Below the pieces are notes generated by a model, which saw only the letters and a program-made list of their open reading frames with translations, was not told the origin of the DNA and searched no databases. DNA of 64,000 bases from JAFGVL01 sp963662245 (GTDB taxonomy: Bacteria > Bacteroidota > Bacteroidia > Bacteroidales > Paludibacteraceae): assembly GCA_963662245.2 (NCBI GenBank), contig CAXXVQ010000009.1:124001-188000 (forward strand). Reading direction: 5' to 3'. A program made the position numbers and the translations under genes. Positions 1-8,325 of the stretch are shown here, one piece after another. Within the stretch, counting starts at the first letter, position 1; every line of letters starts with the position of its first letter.

Positions 1-1949
1 CCTTCTGAATCAATTCCTTTTAGTTTTCGAGGAGGGAAATTGGCAATAAAGCAAACTTGTTTTCCTACAAGGTCTTCAGGTTTATAGTACATCGCAATTC
101 CTGAAAGGATAGTGCGTCCACCTAATCCATCATCAATTTTAAATTGAAGCAATTTATCAGCTTTAGGCACTTTGGTGCATTCAAGTACAGTTCCCACACG
201 GATATCTAATTTTAAGAAATCGTCAAACGAAACATTTTCACGGTTTGGATTCGCAATTGCATTCTCTAGTTCGTTTGCTTTTTTAGTATCCAATAGCTTT
301 TGTACTTGTGCTTCGATAACATCGTCTTCTAGTTTTTCAAAAAGAAGCTCAGGTTTATTTGTTTGATGTCCTGCCGGAAGTAAGTCTATGCTACCAAGTT
401 CTGTCCAATTAAATTCAGGTCGGTTGATAAAGCCACGAAGTTTCTCTGATGAGAATGGCAAGAATGGTTCAAATGCGATAGCAAGGTTAGCAGTAATCTG
501 TAAACTGATGTTCATGATTGTTGCTACGCGATCCATGTCCGTTTTAGCCAATTTCCAAGGCTCTGTGTCCGCCAAATACTTGTTCCCTATACGAGCTAGG
601 TTCATCGCCTCTTTTTGCGCATCACGGAAGCGGAATACATTCAACAGCTTTTCTACTTCTTGTTTCACATCCGCAAATTCTTTCAGCGTTTCTTGATCGT
701 AGTCAGTTAATTCGCCACGAGCAGGAATTTTACCATCAAAATATTTGTGAGTAAGAACCAATGCACGATTTACAAAGTTTCCGTATACAGCTACAAGTTC
801 GTTGTTATTGCGAGCTTGAAAATCTTTCCAAGTAAAGTCATTGTCTTTTGTTTCAGGTGCATTTGCTGTAAGCACATAGCGCAAGATATCTTGTTTCCCG
901 GGGAAATCTTCCAAATATTCATGTAACCAAACAGCCCAGTTGCGAGAAGTTGAGATTTTATCGCCTTCAAGGTTTAAGAATTCGTTAGCAGGTACATTTT
1001 CAGGTAAAATATAACTTCCTTCAGCTTTCAACATAGCCGGGAACACGATGCAGTGGAACACGATATTGTCTTTTCCAATAAAGTGTAATAGGCGAGTATC
1101 TTCATCTTTCCACCATTTTTCCCAAGTATCAGGAAGTAATTCTTTTGTGTTAGAGATGTATCCGATAGGAGCATCAAACCACACATAAAGCACTTTCCCT
1201 TCAGCTCCTTCAACAGGAACCGGAATTCCCCAATCCAAGTCACGACTTACAGCACGAGGTTGTAAGCCCATATCTAACCAACTTTTACATTGACCATAAA
1301 CATTTGGTTTCCATTCTTTGTGATCTTCAAGAATCCATTGGCGTAACCATCCTTCATGTTTGTCAAGAGGCAAATACCAGTGTTTTGTTTCTTTAAGTAC
1401 CGGAGTGCTTCCGCTAATAGCTGATTTTGGATTGATTAAATCAAGTGGACTTAATGAAGTTCCACATGCTTCACATTGGTCACCGTATGCACGCTCATTT
1501 TTGCAATGAGGGCAAGTTCCTGTGATATAGCGGTCTGCTAAGAATTGCTTAGCTTCTTCGTCGTAATATTGTTCCGAAGTTTGTTCGATGAATTCACCTT
1601 TATCATAAAGGGTTCTAAAGAAATTGGATGCAACTTCATGATGCGTTTTAGAGCTGGTCCGAGAATATACATCAAATGAAATCCCGAATTCTTCGAATGA
1701 TTTTTTGATGATTCCGTGGTAACGGTCAACAATATCTTGAGGTGTTACTCCTTCTTTTTTTGCTTTAATAGTGATAGGTACACCATGTTCGTCAGATCCT
1801 CCTACAAATAATACTTCTTCACCTTTTAACCTAAGGTAGCGAACATAAATATCAGCAGGGATGTATACTCCGGCTAAATGCCCGATGTGAACTGGTCCGT
1901 TAGCGTATGGTAAGGCAGATGTAACTGTGGTGCGTTTAAAATCTTTCAT
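1..1949 (-). CDS. metG: Methionine--tRNA ligase (MetRS), partial at window edge
   Basis: Charges tRNA-Met and the initiator tRNA with methionine in the cytosol. I translated the minus strand from the ATG at 1947-1949; the frame stays open to base 1, so about 649 residues are visible and the C terminus lies outside the window. The class I HIGH motif is at residues 21-24 (PVHIGH). A four-cysteine zinc knuckle (CPHC...CEAC) follows in the connective domain. The KMSKS loop reads KISTS near residue 330, a form familiar from Bacteroidota MetRS. The last visible part (LDIRVGTV...) is the start of the C-terminal EMAP-like tRNA-binding domain, so this is the long, dimeric type. A TATCTTTG -7 box lies just upstream at 1978-1985. 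It is divergent from folP. Confidence 0.95.
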   Translation of the reverse strand, partial: MKDFKRTTVTSALPYANGPVHIGHLAGVYIPADIYVRYLRLKGEEVLFVGGSDEHGVPITIKAKKEGVTPQDIVDRYHGIIKKSFEEFGISFDVYSRTSSKTHHEVASNFFRTLYDKGEFIEQTSEQYYDEEAKQFLADRYITGTCPHCKNERAYGDQCEACGTSLSPLDLINPKSAISGSTPVLKETKHWYLPLDKHEGWLRQWILEDHKEWKPNVYGQCKSWLDMGLQPRAVSRDLDWGIPVPVEGAEGKVLYVWFDAPIGYISNTKELLPDTWEKWWKDEDTRLLHFIGKDNIVFHCIVFPAMLKAEGSYILPENVPANEFLNLEGDKISTSRNWAVWLHEYLEDFPGKQDILRYVLTANAPETKDNDFTWKDFQARNNNELVAVYGNFVNRALVLTHKYFDGKIPARGELTDYDQETLKEFADVKQEVEKLLNVFRFRDAQKEAMNLARIGNKYLADTEPWKLAKTDMDRVATIMNISLQITANLAIAFEPFLPFSSEKLRGFINRPEFNWTELGSIDLLPAGHQTNKPELLFEKLEDDVIEAQVQKLLDTKKANELENAIANPNRENVSFDDFLKLDIRVGTVLECTKVPKADKLLQFKIDDGLGGRTILSGIAMYYKPEDLVGKQVCFIANFPPRKLKGIDSE

Positions 1950-1977
1950 AATGAATTAAAACAAAAAAATTAGGCTG

Positions 1978-1985
1978 CAAAGATA
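1978..1985 (-). promoter_or_regulatory. -7 promoter box of metG
   Basis: The minus strand reads TATCTTTG, an exact match to the Bacteroidota TAnnTTTG -7 element, 29 bases before the metG ATG. I see no clear -33 TTG at the normal distance. Confidence 0.55.
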
Positions 1986-2037
1986 GGGAAAATGTGTCAA
2001 TTTGCGTAAGTGATTATAAGCCAATTAAGATAAATGC

Positions 2038-2045
2038 TACTTTTG
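2038..2045 (+). promoter_or_regulatory. -7 promoter box of folP
   Basis: TACTTTTG matches TAnnTTTG exactly and ends 19 bases before the folP ATG, giving a short leader. No good -33 element is visible at 17-23 bases upstream. Confidence 0.5.
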
Positions 2046-2064
2046 TAATCAAAGTAAAAAAGAT

Positions 2065-2859
2065 ATGAGCAAGATTTTTGGGATTGTAAATATTACTACA
2101 GATAGTTTCTCGGATGGAGGACTATATCTTGAGGCAGATAAAGCGATTGAACACGCACTGCAATTAGTCGAAGATGGAGCTGATGTGATTGATTTAGGAG
2201 CAGCTTCAAGTAATCCCGATACTAGTGAAATAAGTGTTGAGGAAGAAATACAAAGACTTCAACCTGTTATTAAAGCTTTGAAAGGAAAAGGTGTTTCAAT
2301 TTCTGTTGATACATTTAAGCCTGAAGTTCAGCGTTTTTGCATTGAGCAAGGCGTAGATTATATTAATGATATTCAAGGATTTCCTTATCCCGAATTTTAT
2401 CCTGTATTGGCCAAGTCTGATTGTAAGCTAGTGTTGATGCACTCAGTTCAAAGACTTGGTGTAGCTACAAAGGTTGAGACAAATTCTGAAGAGGTATTTG
2501 AGTCTATGATGCAGTTTTTCAATGAAAGGATTACGGCCTTAGTTGAGGCTGGGGTTAGTAAGGAAAAAATTATTCTTGACCCTGGTATGGGATTCTTTTT
2601 AGGTTCAAATCCAGAAACATCAATCCTTGTTCTTAAGCGTTTTACTAAAATTCAAGAAGTTTTTAATTTGCCATTAATGATAGCAGTTTCTCGTAAATCA
2701 TTTTTAGGTAAAATTACCGGAACAGATGTGAAATCTCGTTTGTCTCCCACATTGGCAGCAGAAATGTATGCGTACAAAAAAGGTGCAGATTATCTCCGCA
2801 CCCATGATGTAAAGTCTTTATATGATGCCTTAAATATTTTTAAGGCTTTGGATTTCTAG
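2065..2859 (+). CDS. folP: Dihydropteroate synthase of the Sul-like lineage
   Basis: Condenses 6-hydroxymethyl-dihydropterin pyrophosphate with p-aminobenzoate in folate synthesis. The 264-residue TIM-barrel protein has the N-terminal signature NITTDSFSDGG (residues 9-19, usual form NVTPDSFSDGG), SRKS at 209-212 and a C-terminal RTHD. Several segments resemble the mobile sulfonamide-resistance enzymes Sul1/Sul2 more than housekeeping FolP as I remember them: ASSNPD, YINDIQGFP, KLVLMHSVQ and DPGMGFFLG at 172-180 followed by xxPETS. E. coli FolP reads DPGFGFGKN there, so this protein and Sul share about three extra residues between this motif and SRKS. Its stop codon overlaps that of the convergent beta-barrel gene. 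No transposon or integron surrounds it, so it appears to be a native chromosomal gene. Intrinsic sulfonamide tolerance is an inference. Confidence 0.88.
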   Translation: MSKIFGIVNITTDSFSDGGLYLEADKAIEHALQLVEDGADVIDLGAASSNPDTSEISVEEEIQRLQPVIKALKGKGVSISVDTFKPEVQRFCIEQGVDYINDIQGFPYPEFYPVLAKSDCKLVLMHSVQRLGVATKVETNSEEVFESMMQFFNERITALVEAGVSKEKIILDPGMGFFLGSNPETSILVLKRFTKIQEVFNLPLMIAVSRKSFLGKITGTDVKSRLSPTLAAEMYAYKKGADYLRTHDVKSLYDALNIFKALDF

Positions 2860-3509
2860 TTTTTTAATTTTCTAAATGAATATGCAATAGACGCTCTGAA
2901 GTTGTGTTGGCGTACTTGACTTAAGTCAGGATCTTTAGAACTATTGCTTAATGGAAGGTCATATCCTACGGTGAATTGGAAATGTCCCAATTCTAAACCT
3001 GTCCCTATTCCTAAACTATAATCTAGAGGATTTAAGCTGGCATCATTTCCAAAAGGTTTTGTGTATTTCTCTTGGGCTTTTGTTGCTAAATAATAGTGTT
3101 TATTTGTAAATCCAAATAAACCAATATTTAGTCTAGGTCCACCATAAACAAGCCATTTCATGTTTTTTCCAATAGTTTGTCTGTAGTTAAAATCCATAGG
3201 AACATATAGGTAATAGATGAATGTTTCAGCAGAAGTACCTGGTTTTAACCAGCTGATATCATATCTATTAGCTCTCATCTCAAATAGGGTTGCAAGGTTT
3301 ATTGTAAACATATCTGAGTTTGGCTCCATGTCTAATTCTACTTTTGGTCCTACATGGTACCCATACAGAGGACTAAAATCACCTGAATTACTATAATGAG
3401 ATTGTTCAAGTCCGGTTAATGTATATCCTCCAACAATGCCTAAATGTTGAGCAGATGCGCTTATTGTGATAAATAGAGTGCTAAGGGCTAATATCTTTAA
3501 ATATTTCAT
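2856..3509 (-). CDS. Small outer-membrane beta-barrel protein
   Basis: A 217-residue protein with a clear signal peptide (about residues 1-20, ending ISASA) and alternating hydrophobic/aromatic strands that end in a C-terminal strand (ASIAYSFRKL), typical of Bacteroidota porin-family/PorT-like barrels. Repeated GxGxxLxLGxxxFxVGY-type strands fit an eight-stranded barrel. It is the last gene of the leftward unit, 10 bases after the FKBP lipoprotein. The substrate or role is unknown; the barrel assignment rests on sequence texture, not on a recognised family signature. Confidence 0.7.
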   Translation of the reverse strand: MKYLKILALSTLFITISASAQHLGIVGGYTLTGLEQSHYSNSGDFSPLYGYHVGPKVELDMEPNSDMFTINLATLFEMRANRYDISWLKPGTSAETFIYYLYVPMDFNYRQTIGKNMKWLVYGGPRLNIGLFGFTNKHYYLATKAQEKYTKPFGNDASLNPLDYSLGIGTGLELGHFQFTVGYDLPLSNSSKDPDLSQVRQHNFRASIAYSFRKLKN

Positions 3510-3519
3510 GCTTGTGTTA

Positions 3520-4011
3520 TTAGTATTTTATTGCTAGAAGTTCAAAATCGTAAATAAGAGTTGTGTATGGATCAACGGCGTAACTTCCGTCATCATTTTG
3601 AACTCCGTCAGAACCGTAAGCTAAGTTTTGTGGTAGCCAAACTCTCCACTTTGAGCCTGTCTTCATTTTTCTTACCACTTCTTTTAATCCTTTTGGTAAT
3701 GCAGTATAATATGCCGAGCCTGCAATTTCTTCGTATACTGTGCCATCAATAAAGTAAGCTGTGTATCTAATATCAACCTGACTATAGGTTTGTAATAAAT
3801 CAAGGTTCAGATTTAAGCCATATTCATTGTTATAATAAACTTTATATTGGATAACATCAGATAAAACTTGAATTGTATCACTAGTTAGGTTTTGCTCCAA
3901 ATATTTGTCACCAGCGTCTTTCGTGTCATAGTATTTTTCATCAATACATGCTGTGAACATTAACGCTGTAGACAATGTCAAGATGATGCTTAATAGAATC
4001 TTTCTTCTCAT
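3520..4011 (-). CDS. FKBP-type peptidyl-prolyl isomerase lipoprotein
   Basis: A 163-residue lipoprotein with a lipobox ending at Cys22 (FTAC). Residues about 75-163 form an FKBP domain: a tyrosine-containing strand (VDIRYTAYFIDGTVYEE), the ALPKGLKEVVRKMKTGSKW helix region, LPQNLAYG and the closing LIYDFELLAI strand. It probably folds proline-containing proteins in the periplasm or at the outer membrane. The gene starts 8 bases after lutB and precedes the barrel gene, so the three are probably co-transcribed. Bacteroidota carry several such small FKBP lipoproteins; the client proteins are unknown. Confidence 0.85.
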   Translation of the reverse strand: MRRKILLSIILTLSTALMFTACIDEKYYDTKDAGDKYLEQNLTSDTIQVLSDVIQYKVYYNNEYGLNLNLDLLQTYSQVDIRYTAYFIDGTVYEEIAGSAYYTALPKGLKEVVRKMKTGSKWRVWLPQNLAYGSDGVQNDDGSYAVDPYTTLIYDFELLAIKY

Positions 4012-4019
4012 TTTATATT

Positions 4020-5396
4020 TTATTTCTTTAATTTTTTGTACTGCTTTGTAAATGAATTAGTCGCAAATGTAGGCATTTTTCTTTTTGGTCCCCATAAGAT
4101 ATAGTTAAATGGTGCAAAGCTTAGGTTTTTCACAAATGCCGGTATATTGTCATATGCAAAGCGATTGCTACTAGCCATTTGGTATCCTTTCATCGCTGCT
4201 TTTTCAAGCTTTGGTCGTAACCCATTTTCAACACTTTTTTTTCTGTTGAATAATAATAGTTGAGGCAAGGGGATTTTTTCAGGACAAACGGCTGCACATG
4301 CACCGCATAAGCTAGATGCAAAGCTTAGATGTCCATATTCTTTGAAACCTCTGTAGAACGGCGTGATTACTGAGCCAATCGGACCACTGTATGTAGTGTT
4401 GTATGTATAACCGCCAATTGTTTTATAAACCGGACAAGCATTTAAACAAGCTCCACATCTGATGCAGGATAACGACTCTTTACAATCTTCATCATTGAAT
4501 AAGTCTGTTCTGCCATTATCAAGTAATATCACATACATTTTTTCGGGGCCATCAGTTTCATTCTCCTTTCTTGATCCTGTAAAAACTGTATTGTAGTTTG
4601 TGATTTGTTGTCCGGTTCCGTGTGCTGCTAGTAGTGGCCAAAAAAGCCCTAAATCTTTCATGCTTGGAATCAGTTTCTCAATTCCCGCAACTGCTATATG
4701 AATTTTAGGGAATGATGTCGACATTACTCCGTTGCCTTCATTTTCAGTAAGTGCAATTCCTCCAATATCTGCAATAAGAAAGTTGGCTCCTGTTACACCA
4801 ATATCAGCTTTCAAATATTTTTCCCTTAAAATGCCTCTAACATGGTTTGTCATTTCCTCAGGTGAACTTTCAAGCGGAGTGTTAAGTTTTTCGTGAAAGA
4901 GTTTCGCAATATCATGACGGCTTTTATGCATTGCCGGTGTTACAATGTGATATGGTTTTTCTCCTGCAAGTTGTACTATAAACTCACCTAAATCTGTTTC
5001 TGCCGATTCACAACCAACCTCAGCTGCTTTTTCATTTAAATTAATTTCTTCGGTAGTCATTGATTTGCTTTTGACTAGCAGTCTTGCATTGTTTTCCTTT
5101 ATAATATTTTGAATGTATGATGAGGCTTCATCAGCATCTTTTGCCCAAAGGACTTCAATCCCATTTCGGATTGCGTTTTCTTCAAATTGTAGGAGATAGC
5201 TGTCCCAGTTTTTTAGCATTTCCCTTTTAAGGAAAGCAGCCCTGTCTTTTGCCAGTTGTAGATTCTCATATCGCTTTTTCCCATTAGCAACTGCAACATC
5301 ATATTTTGAGATGTTGAACTTAATTGTTGCTCGGTGTTGCTTGTCAAAAGCAATCGCTTTTGCTGCTTTAGTGAATTTTTGAGATTGGCAAGTCAT
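4020..5396 (-). CDS. lutB: Lactate-utilization iron-sulfur protein LutB
   Basis: LutB is the iron-sulfur subunit of the LutABC L-lactate dehydrogenase complex. The 458-residue protein has an N-terminal LUD domain (about 60-300, including GVTGANFLIADIGG) and then two 4Fe-4S clusters: CIRCGACLNACP near residue 310 and CGACAAVCP near 360, followed by a C-terminal tail. The partner lutC lies four genes upstream in the same leftward unit, separated by phospholipid genes, while lutA is not in the window. A 37-base gap separates it from pssA. Assignment to the family is firm; lactate as the physiological substrate is inferred. Confidence 0.92.
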   Translation of the reverse strand: MTCQSQKFTKAAKAIAFDKQHRATIKFNISKYDVAVANGKKRYENLQLAKDRAAFLKREMLKNWDSYLLQFEENAIRNGIEVLWAKDADEASSYIQNIIKENNARLLVKSKSMTTEEINLNEKAAEVGCESAETDLGEFIVQLAGEKPYHIVTPAMHKSRHDIAKLFHEKLNTPLESSPEEMTNHVRGILREKYLKADIGVTGANFLIADIGGIALTENEGNGVMSTSFPKIHIAVAGIEKLIPSMKDLGLFWPLLAAHGTGQQITNYNTVFTGSRKENETDGPEKMYVILLDNGRTDLFNDEDCKESLSCIRCGACLNACPVYKTIGGYTYNTTYSGPIGSVITPFYRGFKEYGHLSFASSLCGACAAVCPEKIPLPQLLLFNRKKSVENGLRPKLEKAAMKGYQMASSNRFAYDNIPAFVKNLSFAPFNYILWGPKRKMPTFATNSFTKQYKKLKK

Positions 5397-5433
5397 TAAT
5401 GATAAACAAATTCACCTAATATAGATGGTGATT

Positions 5434-6153
5434 TTACATTTCTGTTTTTTCTGCCTTTTTTAATAGCAAATTTGAAGCCACAGACATAAAAATGTATAAC
5501 CCAATTATAATTGGTAGTGCTTTATATTGGAAGATTGCAATAAGCACTATACATGCAATTAGAAATATATACTTAATCTTGTTTTCTTTAAATCCGAATG
5601 ATTTAAATTTCAATGCAAACATTGGTATTTCTGCAACCATCAAAATACAAAATGTTAGAATAAGAATAGTTGAGATTATCATTGCTAAGTAATACAACCT
5701 TTGGTCAGCCCATAGGAATAGGTCTGCAGGTAAAATATAACTAATAAGGAATACCCAAAAAATAGCGTTGGCCGGTGTTGGTAATCCTATAAATGAGGAT
5801 GTTTGTCTTGTGTCAACATTAAATTTAGCCAGTCTTAATGCTGAGAAAACCGGGATTAAGAATCCAATAAATGCAAAGAAGATATTTAGAGTAGTCAAGT
5901 AACTGTAAATCATAATACCGGGTGCAACACCAAAACTAACCATATCTGCTAACGAATCTAGTTCTTTGCCTATTTCGCTATATGCCTTTAATAATCTTGC
6001 AGTAAAGCCATCTAGGAAATCAAATACTGCGGCTAATACAATAAACAAAGTAGCAATCTCGTATTCACCGTAGAATGCAAAAACACAAGCCATGCATCCT
6101 GAAAAAAGATTTAGGCTTGTGATTGTATTTGGTATATGTTTTTTAATGTTCAC
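5434..6153 (-). CDS. pssA: CDP-diacylglycerol--serine O-phosphatidyltransferase
   Basis: Makes phosphatidylserine from CDP-diacylglycerol and serine in the inner membrane. The 239-residue protein is mostly transmembrane segments. The CDP-alcohol phosphatidyltransferase signature, DGxxAR followed by GxxxDxxxD, is present around residues 45-72 (DGFTAR...GKELDSLAD). It starts 2 bases after psd, whose product is the next enzyme of the same pathway, and cdsA, which makes the substrate, is just upstream. Thus the whole route from phosphatidate to phosphatidylethanolamine is in one operon. Confidence 0.95.
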   Translation of the reverse strand: MNIKKHIPNTITSLNLFSGCMACVFAFYGEYEIATLFIVLAAVFDFLDGFTARLLKAYSEIGKELDSLADMVSFGVAPGIMIYSYLTTLNIFFAFIGFLIPVFSALRLAKFNVDTRQTSSFIGLPTPANAIFWVFLISYILPADLFLWADQRLYYLAMIISTILILTFCILMVAEIPMFALKFKSFGFKENKIKYIFLIACIVLIAIFQYKALPIIIGLYIFMSVASNLLLKKAEKTEM

Positions 6154-6155
6154 TT

Positions 6156-6833
6156 CTAAACTGGTTCTTCGTTTAATCTAGCAATAATCGTTTCGTTTGC
6201 TGTGGTTTTTTCTCCAATTTTGACATATACTTCGCTATCAAGAGGTAAGAATAAATCTACTCTAGATCCAAACTTGATAAAACCTAACTGTTCGTTTACA
6301 TTACAGTGTTTTCCTGCATGTGCGTAAGTAACAATACGGCGAGCAAGAGCTCCTGCAATTTGGCGCATCAAGATTTCAGTTTTTCCTTCAGACTCAATTA
6401 CTACTGTTGAGCGTTCATTCTCTGAACTTGATTTTGGTAAGTAAGCCGCCATGTGTCTTCCACTATGGTGTTTAGCAAGCTTTACAATACCATTAATTGG
6501 ATACCAGTTTGCATGCACGCTGAATACTGACATGAATATAGAAATCTGAAGTCTTTTGTCTCCAAAATATTCGTTTTCTTCTGTTGGTTCAATTACTACA
6601 ACAGTACCATCGGCAGGCGCAATAATTAAACTTGGATCATCAATTTCAATTTCTCTATCCGGGTTTCGGAAGAAATATAAGAAGAAAGAGAATGCAACAA
6701 CTGACACACAAATATTTAAAATTGTGATTGGGGCTTCAAACTTCCAATAAATCAAAACATTTATAATACAAAGGAATACTAATAAAAATAGGATAATAGC
6801 ACGACCTTCTTTGTGAATTTTTAACCGTTTCAT
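6156..6833 (-). CDS. psd: Phosphatidylserine decarboxylase
   Basis: Decarboxylates phosphatidylserine to phosphatidylethanolamine. The 225-residue proenzyme has two N-terminal membrane segments (about 15-55), APADGTVV near residue 72 and the autocleavage site Gly-Ser in KFGSRVDLFLP near residue 190; serine becomes the pyruvoyl prosthetic group. FGSR is the short-type variant of the LGST site. The length fits the short, archaeal-type Psd seen in Bacteroidota. It is coupled to pssA (2-base gap) and sits 17 bases after cdsA. Confidence 0.95.
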   Translation of the reverse strand: MKRLKIHKEGRAIILFLLVFLCIINVLIYWKFEAPITILNICVSVVAFSFFLYFFRNPDREIEIDDPSLIIAPADGTVVVIEPTEENEYFGDKRLQISIFMSVFSVHANWYPINGIVKLAKHHSGRHMAAYLPKSSSENERSTVVIESEGKTEILMRQIAGALARRIVTYAHAGKHCNVNEQLGFIKFGSRVDLFLPLDSEVYVKIGEKTTANETIIARLNEEPV

Positions 6834-6850
6834 TGAACTTTTTAAAAGTG

Positions 6851-7672
6851 TTAGTTTAATATTAAATGTAGGTAAATACTAATTAAAATTGAAGCAAAAA
6901 GAATGCTGTCAAAACGGTCTAATATACCCCCATGACCTGGTAATATAGAACCTGAATCTTTTACGCCTAAAGTCCTTTTAAGCAGTGATTCGCTTAAGTC
7001 TCCAAATGTAGCAAAAATAACAATTATTGCTGAAAAGCCCAACCATTGGTATAAGCTCATTACATTTTCAAAAATTGAGAAAATATATGCAGCTCCCATT
7101 GCAAATAAAAGTCCGCCAAAGAAGCCTTCCCAAGATTTTTTAGGTGAGATTCTCTCAAATAGACGATGTTTTCCGATTGCCATCCCTACTAAGTATGCTC
7201 CGGTATCATATACCCAAACAGTTACAAAGAATGCTAAAATAAAGCATGAGTTGTAGTTTCCTTGTCCTTCAGCAAAGCCTATTGTGCTAAGTAATGAGAA
7301 TGGTAGGGCGATGTATAATTGGCTTAAGGCTAAAATAGCCCAATTTAAAATTGGGTTTTCTTTTTTTCTATATAGTTCTATTATGAAGCTAATGCTGATA
7401 AGTGCTAAATAAATAGCAAGAATTTTATAGCTTACCCATCCAATTGAGATTGCAAAAAGAGAGATAAATAAAGTCGCAGTTATGAAAGCTGATAAAAATG
7501 GGTTGATTTCAGATTTATACTTAGCAGTAATAAGTTTGTTAAACTCTCTTACTGCAGCAACTGTAATTACCAAGAATAGAGCTCCAAATGCATACTCACT
7601 GCAAAGAATAGAAAAAATCAGAAGTCCAACAATTAATGCTCCGGTTGCGCTTCTTTGTATTAAGTTTTTCAT
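6851..7672 (-). CDS. cdsA: Phosphatidate cytidylyltransferase
   Basis: Makes CDP-diacylglycerol from phosphatidate and CTP, the branch point of phospholipid synthesis. The 273-residue polytopic protein ends with the CdsA family signature: SPKKSWEGFFGG near residue 175, then GDLSESLLKR and DSGSILPGHGGILDRFDS near 220-260. It lies between lutC (14-base gap) and psd, and supplies the substrate of PssA in the same unit. Confidence 0.95.
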   Translation of the reverse strand: MKNLIQRSATGALIVGLLIFSILCSEYAFGALFLVITVAAVREFNKLITAKYKSEINPFLSAFITATLFISLFAISIGWVSYKILAIYLALISISFIIELYRKKENPILNWAILALSQLYIALPFSLLSTIGFAEGQGNYNSCFILAFFVTVWVYDTGAYLVGMAIGKHRLFERISPKKSWEGFFGGLLFAMGAAYIFSIFENVMSLYQWLGFSAIIVIFATFGDLSESLLKRTLGVKDSGSILPGHGGILDRFDSILFASILISIYLHLILN

Positions 7673-7686
7673 GTAAACAAATCAAG

Positions 7687-8313
7687 TTATTCGTAAATAT
7701 ACACATATAAAGCTTTAGGCCCATGTGCACCAAGAACTAAGGTTTTTTCAATGTCTGCTGTCCTGCTTGGTCCACTAATAAGTGAAACCATGCTTGGAAA
7801 GTCTTGTGTGTTATATTTTTCTTGTAGAGCAATTAAAGCATCTTCAACATATTCTACAAGTTGTGTTTCCTTAGCTATTATAATATGAGTTGGAGGGAAA
7901 AAATTTAGCTGTCGTCCTGATTCTGAGTTCGATGAAACTACTACGCTTCCTGTTCTGGCAACTAAAAGTTCGCATCTTGTTATTGCAGCTTTCATTTTAG
8001 TAAACGAGTCTGCATCATCTTGATATGAGATGCTATTTTTTACTAAATCCTTTTGTATTTCGCTGTCTTTACAAAAGAGTTCAGCTATCCCTTCCTGTTT
8101 CATGTCGTTGATGATGTTTTTGTAAACCTCATCAACTGAATCGCAAATCGTGCATTTACCAGAAACCGTTTCCAATTCTTGTTTAAAGCATTCCGCTTTA
8201 TTGGGAGTTATTTCTTTGTAAATTGGAGAAGAAAAGTCAGGGGTTTCTGAGTGTGTTTTTTTCTCAATACCTTTCTTTATCTTCTCTAAAATATGCTTTC
8301 TTGATTCGCTCAT
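7687..8313 (-). CDS. lutC: LUD-domain lactate-utilization protein LutC
   Basis: A 208-residue LUD-domain protein, the LutC-type subunit of the lactate-oxidation complex. The family signature SLISGPSRTADIEKTLVLGAHGP is split here into SLISGPSRTADI and EKTLVLGAHGP, near residues 175-198, and an upstream strand carries VARTGSVVV. It sits 12 bases after ftsH and 14 bases before cdsA, away from lutB. This order is one I recall from other Bacteroidota, so the placement is probably ancestral rather than a recent insertion. A lactate role is inferred from lutB in the same unit. Confidence 0.88.
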   Translation of the reverse strand: MSESRKHILEKIKKGIEKKTHSETPDFSSPIYKEITPNKAECFKQELETVSGKCTICDSVDEVYKNIINDMKQEGIAELFCKDSEIQKDLVKNSISYQDDADSFTKMKAAITRCELLVARTGSVVVSSNSESGRQLNFFPPTHIIIAKETQLVEYVEDALIALQEKYNTQDFPSMVSLISGPSRTADIEKTLVLGAHGPKALYVYIYE

Positions 8314-8325
8314 TCTAGCAGCATA

